Shown here piece after piece: positions 44,616-53,895 of a stretch of 64,000 bases of DNA (positions are counted from its first letter, which is position 1; each line of letters begins with the position of its first letter). The notes beneath the pieces are model-generated. The model saw only the letters and a program-made list of their open reading frames with translations, was not told the DNA's origin and ran no database searches. Origin of the DNA: JAFDZW01 sp964404255 (lineage in GTDB: Bacteria; Bacteroidota; Ignavibacteria; Palsa-1295); NCBI GenBank assembly GCA_964404255.1, contig CAYOJJ010000012.1, forward strand, positions 1 through 64,000, written 5' to 3'. The position numbers and the translations under genes are program-made.

Positions 44616-46328
44616 TTAAGAAAGCACAGGTAAGACATCGAGCGTATCGAGCTGATACACTTCGCGGTAAGAAGATTCTTTGTACGGCTTATCGATACCG
44701 TTAAGCGGACGGCCAAGTGCACCGAGCTTATCATAGCTCAGGCCTTTCAACTCATTATGCTTACCCGAAGCCGATTCAAACACATCTTCGGTATAACGGT
44801 GATCGAGTTTTGCGCCGAGCGCATTAGCAACGGCCTGAGCCAGACGCCATGATTCCTCAGCCTCGACTTTTCTTCCCTGCGCCCAGCGATCGAACTTCGT
44901 ACCGAAACGATCGAGACGCGACTGAGAAAGGTGATCGAAGCCGCGAACGACGTGCGTCGTTGCAACGGCTGGAGTGAGCTTCTGAGCCCAGCCTTCAAAA
45001 TTAATAACAACGCCCTCTTTTTCTGCCCAGGTAGCTGCCGGAAGTATGACGTTCGCTGCTTTAGCAGTCTCGGTCATATTGGTAGCATGGCAGGCAAAGA
45101 AGCTAAGTTTGCCAAATGCTGCTTTCAAGGTAGCATCGGCAAGGAAGTTATCTTCCAGCGCATAAACAGCCTTGATCTTGCCGGAAGCGATCATCGAAGC
45201 GAGATCTTCGGCGAATGGCTTAATGCCAAGCACTTTGAGGGAATATGCATTCGGCGTCTTATCGGCACGGATCAGGAGCTTTTCATCGTGACCTACAAGA
45301 TGCTCGATATAACCGATATGCTTACTTCCCTTCTGCTTTGCCGCTTCGTTGAAAACAAGATTATCTTCAAGCGTCGCATAGGCAGAGGCAACGAACGCTA
45401 CTTCGTCTGCTTTAAACTTCTTAAGCGCAGCAGCAATATGTTCGACTGCCGCACTGATAGTCGCCGGTTGCATAGAGCTACCATTCGAAATGAATGCACC
45501 GCTCACACGATCTTCGGCATTAACGAACGGATAGGTTTCAAGACGGCCGGAATCGCACATCCAGAAATCGTTTACGTTCGGATTCGGACGCGGTTCTAAT
45601 CGTAAAATTTCATTATTGCGAACACCGGCACGGATGCTGCAACCACGAGCACAGCCATTGCAAACCGTCTCGGTGAATGACATATCCCACGGGCGAGCCT
45701 TGAAGCGGAAATCGCGGCTGGTAAGCGCACCGACCGGACAAATATCGATGACGTTCATCGAATACGGATTATCGAATTCCGTACCCGGGAATGGACGGAT
45801 CGTTACGTGATCTCCACGCTGCACGAAAGTCAGTACCGGCTGATCGGCCACTTCCTGACCAAAACGGATACAACGCGAGCAGGAAATGCAACGCTCGCCA
45901 TCGAACAGCACATTCGGACCGAACGGATAGCGCTTCTCTTTATGATTCTTCGTTTCTTCGAAGCGGGACTCTCCTCGTGAATGGTTGAAGGCATAGTCCT
46001 GCAGTTTGCACTGGCCGGCTTCGTCACAGATCGGGCAATCGAGTGGGTGGTTGATGAGCAAGAACTCCATCACATCCTCACGCGCCTTCAGCGCTTTTTC
46101 ATTCTGTGTATGAACGACCATCCCATCGGCAACAGTCGTAGCACAGGCTATAGAAGGCTTCGGTATCTTTTCGACATCGACAATACACATGCGGCAATTA
46201 CCAGCGACCGAAAGGCCAGGATGCCAGCAGAAGTGTGGAACGTCAATTCCGTTTTCGAGCGCAACCTGAATGACGGTTTGTCCCGCCTGCGCTTCGTATT
46301 CGATACCGTCGATCGTAACTTTCGGCAT
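44616..46328 (-). CDS. nuoG: NADH-quinone oxidoreductase subunit G, short form
   Basis: NuoG relays electrons through Fe-S clusters N1b, N4 and N5. The [2Fe-2S] motif lies in CRMCIVDVEK...ACAT, the His-ligated cluster in HPLDCPICDEAGQCKLQ, the next in CISCSRCIRFGQEVADQ, and the molybdopterin-type motif in CNGCARGCSI. At 570 residues it is far shorter than the roughly 900 of E. coli; the vestigial molybdopterin oxidoreductase domain is truncated. It follows ald by 11 bases. Confidence 0.94.
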   Translation of the reverse strand: MPKVTIDGIEYEAQAGQTVIQVALENGIDVPHFCWHPGLSVAGNCRMCIVDVEKIPKPSIACATTVADGMVVHTQNEKALKAREDVMEFLLINHPLDCPICDEAGQCKLQDYAFNHSRGESRFEETKNHKEKRYPFGPNVLFDGERCISCSRCIRFGQEVADQPVLTFVQRGDHVTIRPFPGTEFDNPYSMNVIDICPVGALTSRDFRFKARPWDMSFTETVCNGCARGCSIRAGVRNNEILRLEPRPNPNVNDFWMCDSGRLETYPFVNAEDRVSGAFISNGSSMQPATISAAVEHIAAALKKFKADEVAFVASAYATLEDNLVFNEAAKQKGSKHIGYIEHLVGHDEKLLIRADKTPNAYSLKVLGIKPFAEDLASMIASGKIKAVYALEDNFLADATLKAAFGKLSFFACHATNMTETAKAANVILPAATWAEKEGVVINFEGWAQKLTPAVATTHVVRGFDHLSQSRLDRFGTKFDRWAQGRKVEAEESWRLAQAVANALGAKLDHRYTEDVFESASGKHNELKGLSYDKLGALGRPLNGIDKPYKESSYREVYQLDTLDVLPVLS

Positions 46329-46339
46329 GAAGTAACCGC

Positions 46340-47455
46340 TTAGCTGATGAACGAATAGGAATCTTCAAACTTCATATCGAAGGCATCGGCAACCCCTTTA
46401 TAGGTTACATGGCCATCGATGATATTCAAGCCGGTGCGAAGCTCGGCATTGTTAGAAATAGCTTTCTCGTAGCCCTCGTTTGCGAGCTGCACCGCATACG
46501 GCAGCGTTGCATTGGTGAGCGCGATCGTCGAGGTCATCGGCACTGCACCCGGCATGTTGGCCACACAATAGTGCACAACGCCATCGACAACGAAGGTCGG
46601 GTTTTCATGCGTCGTGGGTTTGCATGTTTCGATACAACCACCCTGATCGACGGCAACGTCAACGATAACCGATCCCTCTTTCATATCCTTGAGCATCTCG
46701 CGCGTGATCAAACGCGGAGCCTTTGCACCCGGAATAAGAATACCACCGATCACAAGGTCGGCACGCTTGATAAGCTTACGGATATTGTAGGGGTTGGACA
46801 TCATCGTTACTACATTCTTCGGCATGACATCGTCAAGATAGCGAAGACGGGTAAGATTCACATCCAGAATCGTCACATGAGCGCCAAGACCAGCAGCGAT
46901 CTTTGCAGCATTGGTGCCTACGACACCACCACCGAGTACAACCACTTCGGCGGGTTCGGTACCCGGAACACCGGCGAGCAACACACCACGGCCGCCCTGT
47001 GCTTTTTCTAAATACTTAGCGCCTTCCTGCGGAGCCATACGGCCGGCAACTTCGGACATCGGTACGAGCAGCGGAAGCGAGTTATCGCTCTTCTGTACCG
47101 TCTCGTAAGCAATGGCGATTGAACCGGACTTAATAATTGCTTCGGTAAGCGTACGATCGGCTGCAAAGTGGAAATAGGTAAAGAGAACCTGGCCTTTGCG
47201 GATAAGAGCGTATTCGGGAGCGATGGGCTCTTTTACCTTCATGATCATCTCGGCACGATCGAAAACCTCCTTAGCAGTGGCAATGATCTCGACGCCGTGA
47301 GCGCGATAATCATCGTCCTTAAATCCTGACCCTACACCGGCATTCTGCTCGACAATTACAGTATGTCCGTGCGATTTCAGGATCTCGGCGCCGCCTGGGG
47401 TGAGCGCAACTCGATTTTCATTCGTCTTTATCTCGCGAGGTACTCCAATGATCAT
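46340..47455 (-). CDS. ald: Alanine dehydrogenase
   Basis: This enzyme interconverts alanine and pyruvate plus ammonia with NAD. The 371-residue protein shows GVPREIKTNENRVALTP at the N-terminus, the catalytic lysine in MKVKEPI, the histidine in FTYFHFAAD, the Rossmann GGGVVGTNAA and the aspartate in VAVDQGGC. It sits between the M16 peptidase (15 bases upstream) and nuoG (11 bases downstream), an unusual neighbour for complex I, though it produces the NADH that complex I consumes. Confidence 0.95.
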   Translation of the reverse strand: MIIGVPREIKTNENRVALTPGGAEILKSHGHTVIVEQNAGVGSGFKDDDYRAHGVEIIATAKEVFDRAEMIMKVKEPIAPEYALIRKGQVLFTYFHFAADRTLTEAIIKSGSIAIAYETVQKSDNSLPLLVPMSEVAGRMAPQEGAKYLEKAQGGRGVLLAGVPGTEPAEVVVLGGGVVGTNAAKIAAGLGAHVTILDVNLTRLRYLDDVMPKNVVTMMSNPYNIRKLIKRADLVIGGILIPGAKAPRLITREMLKDMKEGSVIVDVAVDQGGCIETCKPTTHENPTFVVDGVVHYCVANMPGAVPMTSTIALTNATLPYAVQLANEGYEKAISNNAELRTGLNIIDGHVTYKGVADAFDMKFEDSYSFIS

Positions 47456-47470
47456 GGTAACGGTATAAAT

Positions 47471-48832
47471 TTAAGATTTTGAAGCTACGGAAACAACAGA
47501 AAGTAACGTTTCGTCGCCAAAAAGCTCTTCGGCGAGTTCGGTAATTGCGCGGCGATTTACTTTTAAAATTTTCCTAATCTCAGATTCTACTTCTTCGTAC
47601 TGCTGAAAGTAATAGACCTGCTGCCCAGCTCGCATCAACCGTGCAGTGGTGGATTCTAACCCCAGTATTAACGAGCCGATCACCTGCTCTTTTGTGCGCT
47701 CAAGCTCGGTCTCGGTAATAGGCTTAGAAAATAAGCCTCGCAAAACTTTTCTAATCTCAGCTTCGGCCTTTTTTGCATTCTCGACGGTGACAGCCGCATA
47801 AATACCCGCCGCACCGATCTCAGCGAAGGGAGAATGAAAAGCCGACGTGTCATAAGCCAGGGCCAGTTCTTCGCGAAGGCGAAGGTTTAACCGGCTGGAC
47901 ATTCCTACGCCAAGCAGCGTCACTAATAAACCAAGTGCCGGAAGGCGTTCATCGGTCATACCAAGCGAAGTTCGTCCGACGATCAGATGAGCCTGACCGA
48001 TGCCTTCTCTGCTTTGGCGAATACGTTTGCCTTTTGAAGCTTCCGGTAAAAAAGGCTCACGCTGATATTCGATAGTTCTTGATTCACTTTGCCCGAAATA
48101 TTTTTTGGCGAGCCGAAAAAGATCGTTGTGGGAATGAGAACCGCTGGCTATAAGCGTGATATTATTCGGAGCGTAATAGCGATTGAAGAAGGAGCGAAGC
48201 TCTGTACGGCCGGCCGAAGCTACTGATTTTTCTGTGCCTATGACTGGATGAGCAAGGCCGTTACCCGCAAGAATAGTCGATTCGAATAGATCGAATACCA
48301 ATTCATCTGGCTCGTCATCGAGCCCATGAATCTCTTCGATGATAACGCCCTTTTCTTTTTGTACGGAAGCCTCGGTGATCTTCGGACGAAGTGCCAGATC
48401 GGCAGTCATCGAGACGGCATCTTCAAGATAGGCTGTCCGAACCCATGCATAGTAGCAGGTCTGCTCCTTGGTCGTAAAAGCATTAAGCGATCCCCCTCGT
48501 GCTTCGACAAGCTGCATGATCTCCTTCATCGAATAATTGGCCGTACCCTTGAAGGTTACGTGTTCGATGAAATGAGCGAGGCCATACTCGTTTTCACGCT
48601 CGTCGCGCGAGCCGGCGCCGATCCAGGTGCCGACGGCCACCGATGCTGCCCCCGGAATATGTTCGCTGACAATACGAAGCCCATTCGAGAGCGTCAGCTC
48701 ACGAACGTCGGCTACCGGAAGTTCTTTGGAAAGCGAACGAAGAGACGACCGCTTGTTCGATCTACTAACCGGCGATAACCGAAAGGACCTCGAGCGCGAT
48801 GTGGCCGGTACGATCTTACGGGGCGATTTCAA
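47471..48832 (-). CDS. M16-family zinc metallopeptidase (processing-peptidase-like)
   Basis: This 453-residue protein has the inverted zinc motif HFIEH (HxxEH) with the downstream glutamate in the MKEIMQLVEARGGSLNA region, and a C-terminal R/Y-type domain (FHSPFAEIGAAGIY). The start is TTG at 48832; no ATG, GTG or other TTG is in frame nearer the conserved SNGLRIVSEHIPG. The protein therefore has an approximately 40-residue Arg/Ser-rich N-terminal extension not usual for the family. A -7 box at 48865-48872 fits this start. It heads M16-ald-nuoGHI. Its substrate is unknown. Confidence 0.88.
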   Translation of the reverse strand: MKSPRKIVPATSRSRSFRLSPVSRSNKRSSLRSLSKELPVADVRELTLSNGLRIVSEHIPGAASVAVGTWIGAGSRDERENEYGLAHFIEHVTFKGTANYSMKEIMQLVEARGGSLNAFTTKEQTCYYAWVRTAYLEDAVSMTADLALRPKITEASVQKEKGVIIEEIHGLDDEPDELVFDLFESTILAGNGLAHPVIGTEKSVASAGRTELRSFFNRYYAPNNITLIASGSHSHNDLFRLAKKYFGQSESRTIEYQREPFLPEASKGKRIRQSREGIGQAHLIVGRTSLGMTDERLPALGLLVTLLGVGMSSRLNLRLREELALAYDTSAFHSPFAEIGAAGIYAAVTVENAKKAEAEIRKVLRGLFSKPITETELERTKEQVIGSLILGLESTTARLMRAGQQVYYFQQYEEVESEIRKILKVNRRAITELAEELFGDETLLSVVSVASKS

Positions 48833-48864
48833 TAGAATAGAGCTGAGAGTTATTGTTTAGCATA

Positions 48865-48872
48865 CAAATATA
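48865..48872 (-). promoter_or_regulatory. Candidate -7 box (TATATTTG) for M16-ald-nuoGHI
   Basis: TATATTTG lies 32 bases upstream of the TTG start of the M16 gene, inside a 15-base block (48862-48876) identical to that upstream of asnS. The two transcription units share complex I genes. Confidence 0.55.
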
Positions 48873-48915
48873 CGGAGCGGGCACAACTCTAAAACTCCAG
48901 TTGCCTATTCGGTCG

Positions 48916-48923
48916 TAAGTTTG
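48916..48923 (+). promoter_or_regulatory. Candidate -7 box (TAAGTTTG) for ruvA
   Basis: TAAGTTTG ends six bases before the ruvA ATG at 48930, so transcription would begin at or next to the start codon, giving a leaderless mRNA. It is back to back with the M16 promoter about 45 bases away. Confidence 0.5.
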
Positions 48924-48929
48924 CATTCG

Positions 48930-49526
48930 ATGATTTCTTCCATTCGCGGCATCGTGCTTCATAAAGAACCCGCATTGCTTGTTATCGAGACAGGCGGTGT
49001 AGGGTACGATATTCTTTGTTCTCAAACTGCCTATGAGCAGGCTTCGGCGCTTGGGGAGGAATACAGAGTCTTTACGCGAATGATTGTCCGTGAAGATTCG
49101 CAAACACTCTATGGATTTTCAAGTATCGGTGAGCGCGGGTTATTTGATCTGGTAATTGCTGTTAGCGGTATTGGACCAAAAACCGGCCTGGCGTTGGTTT
49201 CTGCCCTTGCTGCTCAGAAGATTCGTGAGGCTATTATCAATAAAGATGTAGTGACGCTTACTGCTATCCCCGGGATTGGAAAAAAGACGGCAGAGCGAAT
49301 GATCGTCGAGCTGCGCGACCGCATGATAAAAGACGAAGGGGCTATTGTCAGCGAAAGCGGATCCGAATCAAATGTTCGCAGTGAAGCTCTCGCAGCATTA
49401 ATAGCGCTTGGCTATAACCGGGCAAGCGCTGAGAAAGCGATTCGGGATGTTATCAGAATTGAGCCGAAAGAAGCAGAAAAACTTGAGACGCTTATTAAAG
49501 CGGCCTTACGTCAAACCAGCAAATAG
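48930..49526 (+). CDS. ruvA: Holliday junction DNA helicase subunit RuvA
   Basis: RuvA binds Holliday junctions and guides the RuvB motor. The 198-residue protein from the ATG at 48930 begins MISSIRGIVLHKEP. It shows the OB-fold, two helix-hairpin-helix units (VSGIGPKTGLALVS and IPGIGKKTAERMIVEL) and the C-terminal domain III after an acidic linker. An in-frame TTG at 48921 lies inside the -7 box and is rejected as the start. It converges on pgk with three bases between stops. ruvB and ruvC are not in the window. Confidence 0.95.
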   Translation: MISSIRGIVLHKEPALLVIETGGVGYDILCSQTAYEQASALGEEYRVFTRMIVREDSQTLYGFSSIGERGLFDLVIAVSGIGPKTGLALVSALAAQKIREAIINKDVVTLTAIPGIGKKTAERMIVELRDRMIKDEGAIVSESGSESNVRSEALAALIALGYNRASAEKAIRDVIRIEPKEAEKLETLIKAALRQTSK

Positions 49527-49529
49527 CGC

Positions 49530-50729
49530 TTAGTTCTCCAGCGCTGCAATACCAGGCAGTACTTTCCCCTCCAAAAATTCAAGGCTAGCCCCACCGCCGG
49601 TAGAAACATGGCTCATCTTATCGGCAAGGCCTGTCTGTTCGATAGCAGCAACACTATCACCACCCCCGACTATTGTGGTAGCTCCCCTGCTAGTTGCCGT
49701 TGCTAATGCATTGGCAACAGCAATGGTACCATGAGCAAAATTTTCCATCTCGAATACACCCATCGGGCCGTTCCATACTACCGTATGAGCATTGACGATG
49801 TAATCGGTAAAGAGCTCAATCGTCTCTTCTCCAATATCCATACCCATCCACCCAGCGGGGATAGCTGCGACGGAAACACTTTTACGATTGGCATCATTGG
49901 AAAACGCATCGGCAATAATAGTATCGACAGGAAGCACGAGCTTCTTGCCTGAAGACTCAGCATAACTCATTAACTCGCGAGCGAGATCGAGCTTATCATC
50001 TTCACAGAGCGATTTACCGATCTCAAGGCCATGAGCTTTATAGAACGTGTATGCCATACCACCACCGATGAGCACGGCATCAGCTTTTTCAAGCAACGAT
50101 TGAACAACATCGATCTTCCCGCTGATCTTTGCACCACCGATAATAGCAACGAAAGGGCGGCGAGGCGAAGCAACGGCGCCACCAAGATAATCGATCTCTT
50201 TCTTGAGCAGCAGGCCGGCAGCTTTTACCGGTAGATAATGTGTGATGCCTTCAATGGAAGCATGGGCACGATGGGCAGCACCGAAAGCATCATCAACATA
50301 CACTTCTGCAAGTGCAGCAAGTTGCTTGGAAAACTCAGGGTCGTTCTTTTCTTCTTCTTTATGAAAGCGAAGATTTTCAAGCAAGAGCACTTCCCCATCA
50401 TTCAGAGCTTGCGCTTTCTCCATAGCTTCATCGCCGATGCAATCCGAAGCAAAAGCTACTTCTGTTTTTAAGAGTGAAGCAAGTCGCTCACGAACCGGAG
50501 CGAGTGAGAACTCAGGAGCTACAGCACCTTTCGGGCGGCCGAGGTGGCTGGCAATAATAAGCCGTGCCCCTTTTGAGCGTAAGGCTTCGATCGTCGGCAG
50601 AGCAGCCGTTATGCGAGTATCGTCCGTAATGGTATAAGGAGCCGTTTTAGTAAGCGGTACATTAAAATCAACGCGAAGAAATACGCGCTTACCTTTTACG
50701 TCGATATCGGTGATGGTCTTGTAGCTCAT
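49530..50729 (-). CDS. pgk: Phosphoglycerate kinase
   Basis: Pgk transfers phosphate between 1,3-bisphosphoglycerate and ADP. The 399-residue protein shows RVFLRVDFNVPL, ASHLGRPKG, FAIIGGAK-type and KIDVVQSLLEKAD segments, and the nucleotide loop GGGDSVAAIEQTG. It lies 105 bases after gap on the same strand with a hairpin between them, the usual gap-pgk pair of glycolysis and gluconeogenesis. Confidence 0.97.
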   Translation of the reverse strand: MSYKTITDIDVKGKRVFLRVDFNVPLTKTAPYTITDDTRITAALPTIEALRSKGARLIIASHLGRPKGAVAPEFSLAPVRERLASLLKTEVAFASDCIGDEAMEKAQALNDGEVLLLENLRFHKEEEKNDPEFSKQLAALAEVYVDDAFGAAHRAHASIEGITHYLPVKAAGLLLKKEIDYLGGAVASPRRPFVAIIGGAKISGKIDVVQSLLEKADAVLIGGGMAYTFYKAHGLEIGKSLCEDDKLDLARELMSYAESSGKKLVLPVDTIIADAFSNDANRKSVSVAAIPAGWMGMDIGEETIELFTDYIVNAHTVVWNGPMGVFEMENFAHGTIAVANALATATSRGATTIVGGGDSVAAIEQTGLADKMSHVSTGGGASLEFLEGKVLPGIAALEN

Positions 50730-50757
50730 AGTGCTTGAATACTTCTCTTAATATCCA

Positions 50758-50786
50758 AGCCCCAAACGCAATAAGCATTTGGGGCT
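50758..50786 (-). other. Stable hairpin between gap and pgk
   Basis: AGCCCCAAA/TTTGGGGCT forms a 9-bp stem with an 11-base loop but no T-run follows on the minus strand. It is more likely an mRNA-processing or 3'-end-protecting stem for the gap message than a full terminator. Confidence 0.6.
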
Positions 50787-50834
50787 CGGTTCGAAATGAC
50801 AGGTTTAGTAAGCGTTAAGAATGCAATTAGCTTC

Positions 50835-51833
50835 TTACAGCGCAGCCATTTTCTTGACCAGGTCAACGACGCGGCAGGAATAGCCCCACTCGTTGTCGTA
50901 CCAGCCTAATACTTTTACTGTGCGGCCGGCCATAACCATTGTCTCGAGCGAATCGAAGATACAGGAATGGGAATCGCCGACGATGTCGGTAAGTACGATC
51001 GGGTCTTCGGTATAATCGAGGATACCTTTAAGATTAGCGGCAGCAGCTTTAAAAGCGGCGTTCACTTCTTCCTTCGTTACGTCTTTCTTTAAGATGGCAA
51101 CGAGATCGGTGATTGAACCCGTTGGAGTCGGTACGCGAAGCGAGGTACCATCGAGCTTGCCTTTAAGCTCCGGGATGATTGTGCCGATAGCACGGGCAGC
51201 GCCGGTTGAAGTCGGAATAATATTTATTGCAGCAGCGCGCGAGCGGCGAAGATCTTTATGCGGAAGATCGAGAATATTCTGATCGTTCGTGTAGGAGTGT
51301 ACCGTCGTCATCAAACCATGCTCAACACCAAAGGCATCGTTGAGTACCTTTACCATCGGGGCAAGGCAGTTTGTTGTGCAGGATGCATTCGAGACGATCT
51401 TATGATCGGCAGTAAGGATGCTATCATTGACACCAAGAACGACCATTGCATCGACCGGGTCTTTCGGCGGTACGGTAAGCACTACTTTCTTTGCTCCGGC
51501 ATTAATATGCTTCTGGCAGCCATCGCGTGAAGCGAAAATACCGGTTGATTCTATCACAATATCGGCACCGAGTTCGCCCCATTTAAGATTGGCAGGATCG
51601 CGTTCGGCAGTGATCTTCAGGCGGTCGCCATTGACGATAAGATCGTTACCATCGACTTCTACTTTACCATTAAATCTTCCCTGTGTAGAATCATATTTTA
51701 ATAAGTGCGCCAGAGTCTTGGCATCCGTCAAATCGTTGACAGCGACAAAGTCAATGCCGCCCTGTTCCATAGCCCGACGAAATACCGAACGGCCGATACG
51801 ACCGAACCCGTTAATACCGACTTTTATTGCCAT
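50835..51833 (-). CDS. gap: Glyceraldehyde-3-phosphate dehydrogenase, type I
   Basis: This 332-residue enzyme oxidises glyceraldehyde-3-phosphate. It shows the NAD-binding MAIKVGINGFGRIGRSVFR, the catalytic cysteine in SNASCTTNCLAP, the histidine in TVHSYTNDQ, and WYDNEWGYSCRVVDL near the end. The aspartate in VNDLTD suits NAD. A TAACTTTG -7 box lies about 47 bases upstream. It is divergent from the DUF2520 gene. Confidence 0.97.
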   Translation of the reverse strand: MAIKVGINGFGRIGRSVFRRAMEQGGIDFVAVNDLTDAKTLAHLLKYDSTQGRFNGKVEVDGNDLIVNGDRLKITAERDPANLKWGELGADIVIESTGIFASRDGCQKHINAGAKKVVLTVPPKDPVDAMVVLGVNDSILTADHKIVSNASCTTNCLAPMVKVLNDAFGVEHGLMTTVHSYTNDQNILDLPHKDLRRSRAAAINIIPTSTGAARAIGTIIPELKGKLDGTSLRVPTPTGSITDLVAILKKDVTKEEVNAAFKAAAANLKGILDYTEDPIVLTDIVGDSHSCIFDSLETMVMAGRTVKVLGWYDNEWGYSCRVVDLVKKMAAL

Positions 51834-51880
51834 AACAGAAATATAGGAATTGGTCTGTAAAAAATATGAGTTTAGAAGTG

Positions 51881-51888
51881 CAAAGTTA
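51881..51888 (-). promoter_or_regulatory. Candidate -7 box (TAACTTTG) for gap-pgk
   Basis: TAACTTTG on the minus strand matches TAnnTTTG and lies 47 bases before the gap ATG. No good -33 element is seen. Confidence 0.45.
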
Positions 51889-51894
51889 CGAAGA

Positions 51895-52674
51895 ATGAAG
51901 GCTCAGGTTACCATAGCAGTCATTGGCAAAGGCCGTCTCGGTTCTGCCTATGCGCGAGCGATCCGCTCCAAAAGCAACTCATACAAGCTCTTCGGGCATT
52001 TTAACGCCCGCGAAGGAAACTTTGAAAAGTTATTTGATGGCGGCGGACCAGAGGTCATAATTATCGCCACCAAAGACGACGCCATCGCCGAAACCGCCTG
52101 GCGCGCAACCTCATTTGCGGGCAATAATCTGAAGTTGATAGTACATTCAGCCGGTTCGCAGCCATCCTCTATTTTACCGAAGCTTCCTAAAGTAGGGCGG
52201 CTGATGCTCCACCCTATTCAAACCTTTCCAAAAGGTGATCCTGCTCCATTCAAAGGCATCATCTTTGCGGCTGAGTGCACGGGAAAAGAGTCACTGGCTT
52301 TTGCCCGGGATTTTACTAAATCTTTGGGAGCAACGAACGTCATTCGTTTAACCGCAAAGCAGCTCCCACTCTATCATGCAATGACGGTTTTTGCCGCTAA
52401 TTTTATTACGTTACTGGGCGCTTCGGTGGAAAAGCTTTCGTCGGAACTGCGCCTTGATAAGAAGATGGTTAAAAAAGCGGTTGCTCCGCTGATGAGAACC
52501 TCGCTTGAAAATGTACTTGCGGGCAATGCGAAAGATGTTCTTACCGGTCCGATTGCCAGAGGAGATAGCGAGACTATTAAAGTACACCTTAAAGCACTCA
52601 AACCTTCTCCAGAACTATCTACTTTATATGCTGCTTTTGTGAATTTAGCGAAGAGCAGTCTAAGCAAAGCATAG
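51895..52674 (+). CDS. DUF2520/Rossmann-like oxidoreductase-type protein
   Basis: This 259-residue protein from the ATG at 51895 (an upstream TTG frame at 51850 overlaps the promoter region) begins MKAQVTIAVIGKGRLGSAYA, a dinucleotide-binding fold. It then shows IIIATKDDAIAETA and LMLHPIQTFPKGDPAPFKG, typical of the Rossmann_like plus DUF2520 family. The C-terminal helical half resembles ketopantoate-reductase-like dimerisation domains. The reaction is not known. It is divergent from gap and precedes the M29 aminopeptidase on the same strand by 85 bases. Confidence 0.8.
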   Translation: MKAQVTIAVIGKGRLGSAYARAIRSKSNSYKLFGHFNAREGNFEKLFDGGGPEVIIIATKDDAIAETAWRATSFAGNNLKLIVHSAGSQPSSILPKLPKVGRLMLHPIQTFPKGDPAPFKGIIFAAECTGKESLAFARDFTKSLGATNVIRLTAKQLPLYHAMTVFAANFITLLGASVEKLSSELRLDKKMVKKAVAPLMRTSLENVLAGNAKDVLTGPIARGDSETIKVHLKALKPSPELSTLYAAFVNLAKSSLSKA

Positions 52675-52759
52675 GGAGCAAAGGACTCTCCTTTTCTGTT
52701 GCTTACCCTGCTACGAGTTGTGTATTATATAACCTTATAGTATTACTATTTTTACTACT

Positions 52760-53812
52760 ATGACCGTTTCCGATAAAAAGATCACTACCTTAGATTCTAT
52801 TCCATATGATCCGGCCTATAAAAAGGCAGCTCAAAATGCTATTCATACCTGCCTGCGAGTGCAGCCGGGTGAACGCGCTACCCTCATAACCGACAAAGAA
52901 ACAGCCCCTATTGCCGCAAGTTTATATGATGAATTAAAGGCTTCCGGTGCGAATGTACATACCTTTGTCGTCGAAGATTATGCCGAGCGCCCAATGCAAC
53001 ATATGCCCCAGCCCATTCTCGAGGATATGGAGCATGCCGATGTAACGATCTACTGCATGCAGGGCCAGCATAACGAGTTGCAGACGCGTAAAGAAATGAT
53101 GGCCGTTGTCAACCGCGTAAAGCCCCGTCATGCCCACATGGTTAATATCAACCATGAGATCATGACCGAAGGCATGCAGGCCGATTTTCTTGCTGTCGAT
53201 GCCATCAGCAAAAAAGTCTGGGCTCTCGCCAAAGCCGCTAAGAAGATCATTGCTAAATCCCCTGCCGGCACGCATATCGAAGCTACGTTCTCTCCCGATC
53301 TGAAATGGCTTAAGACCAGCGGTATTATTTCCCGGGAGAAATGGGGCAACCTGCCAGGTGGCGAGGTGCTTACCTGCCCTGAGCGTGTAGATGGTGTGTA
53401 TGTAGTCGATGGCGTAGTTGGCGATTACCTTTGTGCTAAATACGGAGACCTGAAAAATACCCCGCTCACCATTTATGTCGAGAACTCCCGTATCACCAAA
53501 TGCGAATGTTCCAATAAAGAGCTTTTAGATGAATTTTTGGAGTATACCCACCGTGATGAGAATTCTGACCGCGTGGGTGAGTTTGCGGTAGGTACTAATA
53601 TTGGCGTTTCTGACGTCCGAGGGCTCATTCTCCAGGATGAAAAAATACCCGGGTGTCACATTGCCTTCGGTTATCCGTATTGTGAGCATACGGGCGCAAC
53701 TTGGTATTCAGGGACCCATATCGATGTCGTAGGTCGTGCCTTCGATATCTGGATTGACGACCTGAAGATCATGGAAGGCGGGAAATTCCTTATTTCCCCT
53801 GACCAAGAGTAA
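52760..53812 (+). CDS. Aminopeptidase, M29 (thermophilic-type) family
   Basis: This 350-residue metallo-aminopeptidase has the M29 layout: an N-terminal NAIHTCLRVQPGERATLITD, then GEVLTCPERVDG, the metal glutamate in GEFAVGTNIGV, the histidine in CHIAFG, and HTGATWYSGTHIDVV near the end with HxD metal ligands. Such enzymes release N-terminal residues from peptides. There is no signal peptide, so it is cytoplasmic. It may finish degradation of peptides taken up by the Dpp/Opp-type transporter at the right edge, which is inference. Confidence 0.85.
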   Translation: MTVSDKKITTLDSIPYDPAYKKAAQNAIHTCLRVQPGERATLITDKETAPIAASLYDELKASGANVHTFVVEDYAERPMQHMPQPILEDMEHADVTIYCMQGQHNELQTRKEMMAVVNRVKPRHAHMVNINHEIMTEGMQADFLAVDAISKKVWALAKAAKKIIAKSPAGTHIEATFSPDLKWLKTSGIISREKWGNLPGGEVLTCPERVDGVYVVDGVVGDYLCAKYGDLKNTPLTIYVENSRITKCECSNKELLDEFLEYTHRDENSDRVGEFAVGTNIGVSDVRGLILQDEKIPGCHIAFGYPYCEHTGATWYSGTHIDVVGRAFDIWIDDLKIMEGGKFLISPDQE

Positions 53813-53895
53813 GGAACAAGTTGCGTTTTTGCAGCGTTTTTAGCTGACTAAACCATTTTCGACGGCAAAATCCGTCTTTTAGAAAAGGATATATC

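Noticed and set aside
50758..50786. gap-pgk hairpin as a terminator
   Set aside because: There is no T-run on the minus strand, so it is listed only as a hairpin.
52675..52759. Possible terminator or promoter before the M29 aminopeptidase
   Set aside because: Only a weak AAAGGA/TCCTTT stem and no TAnnTTTG box were seen.
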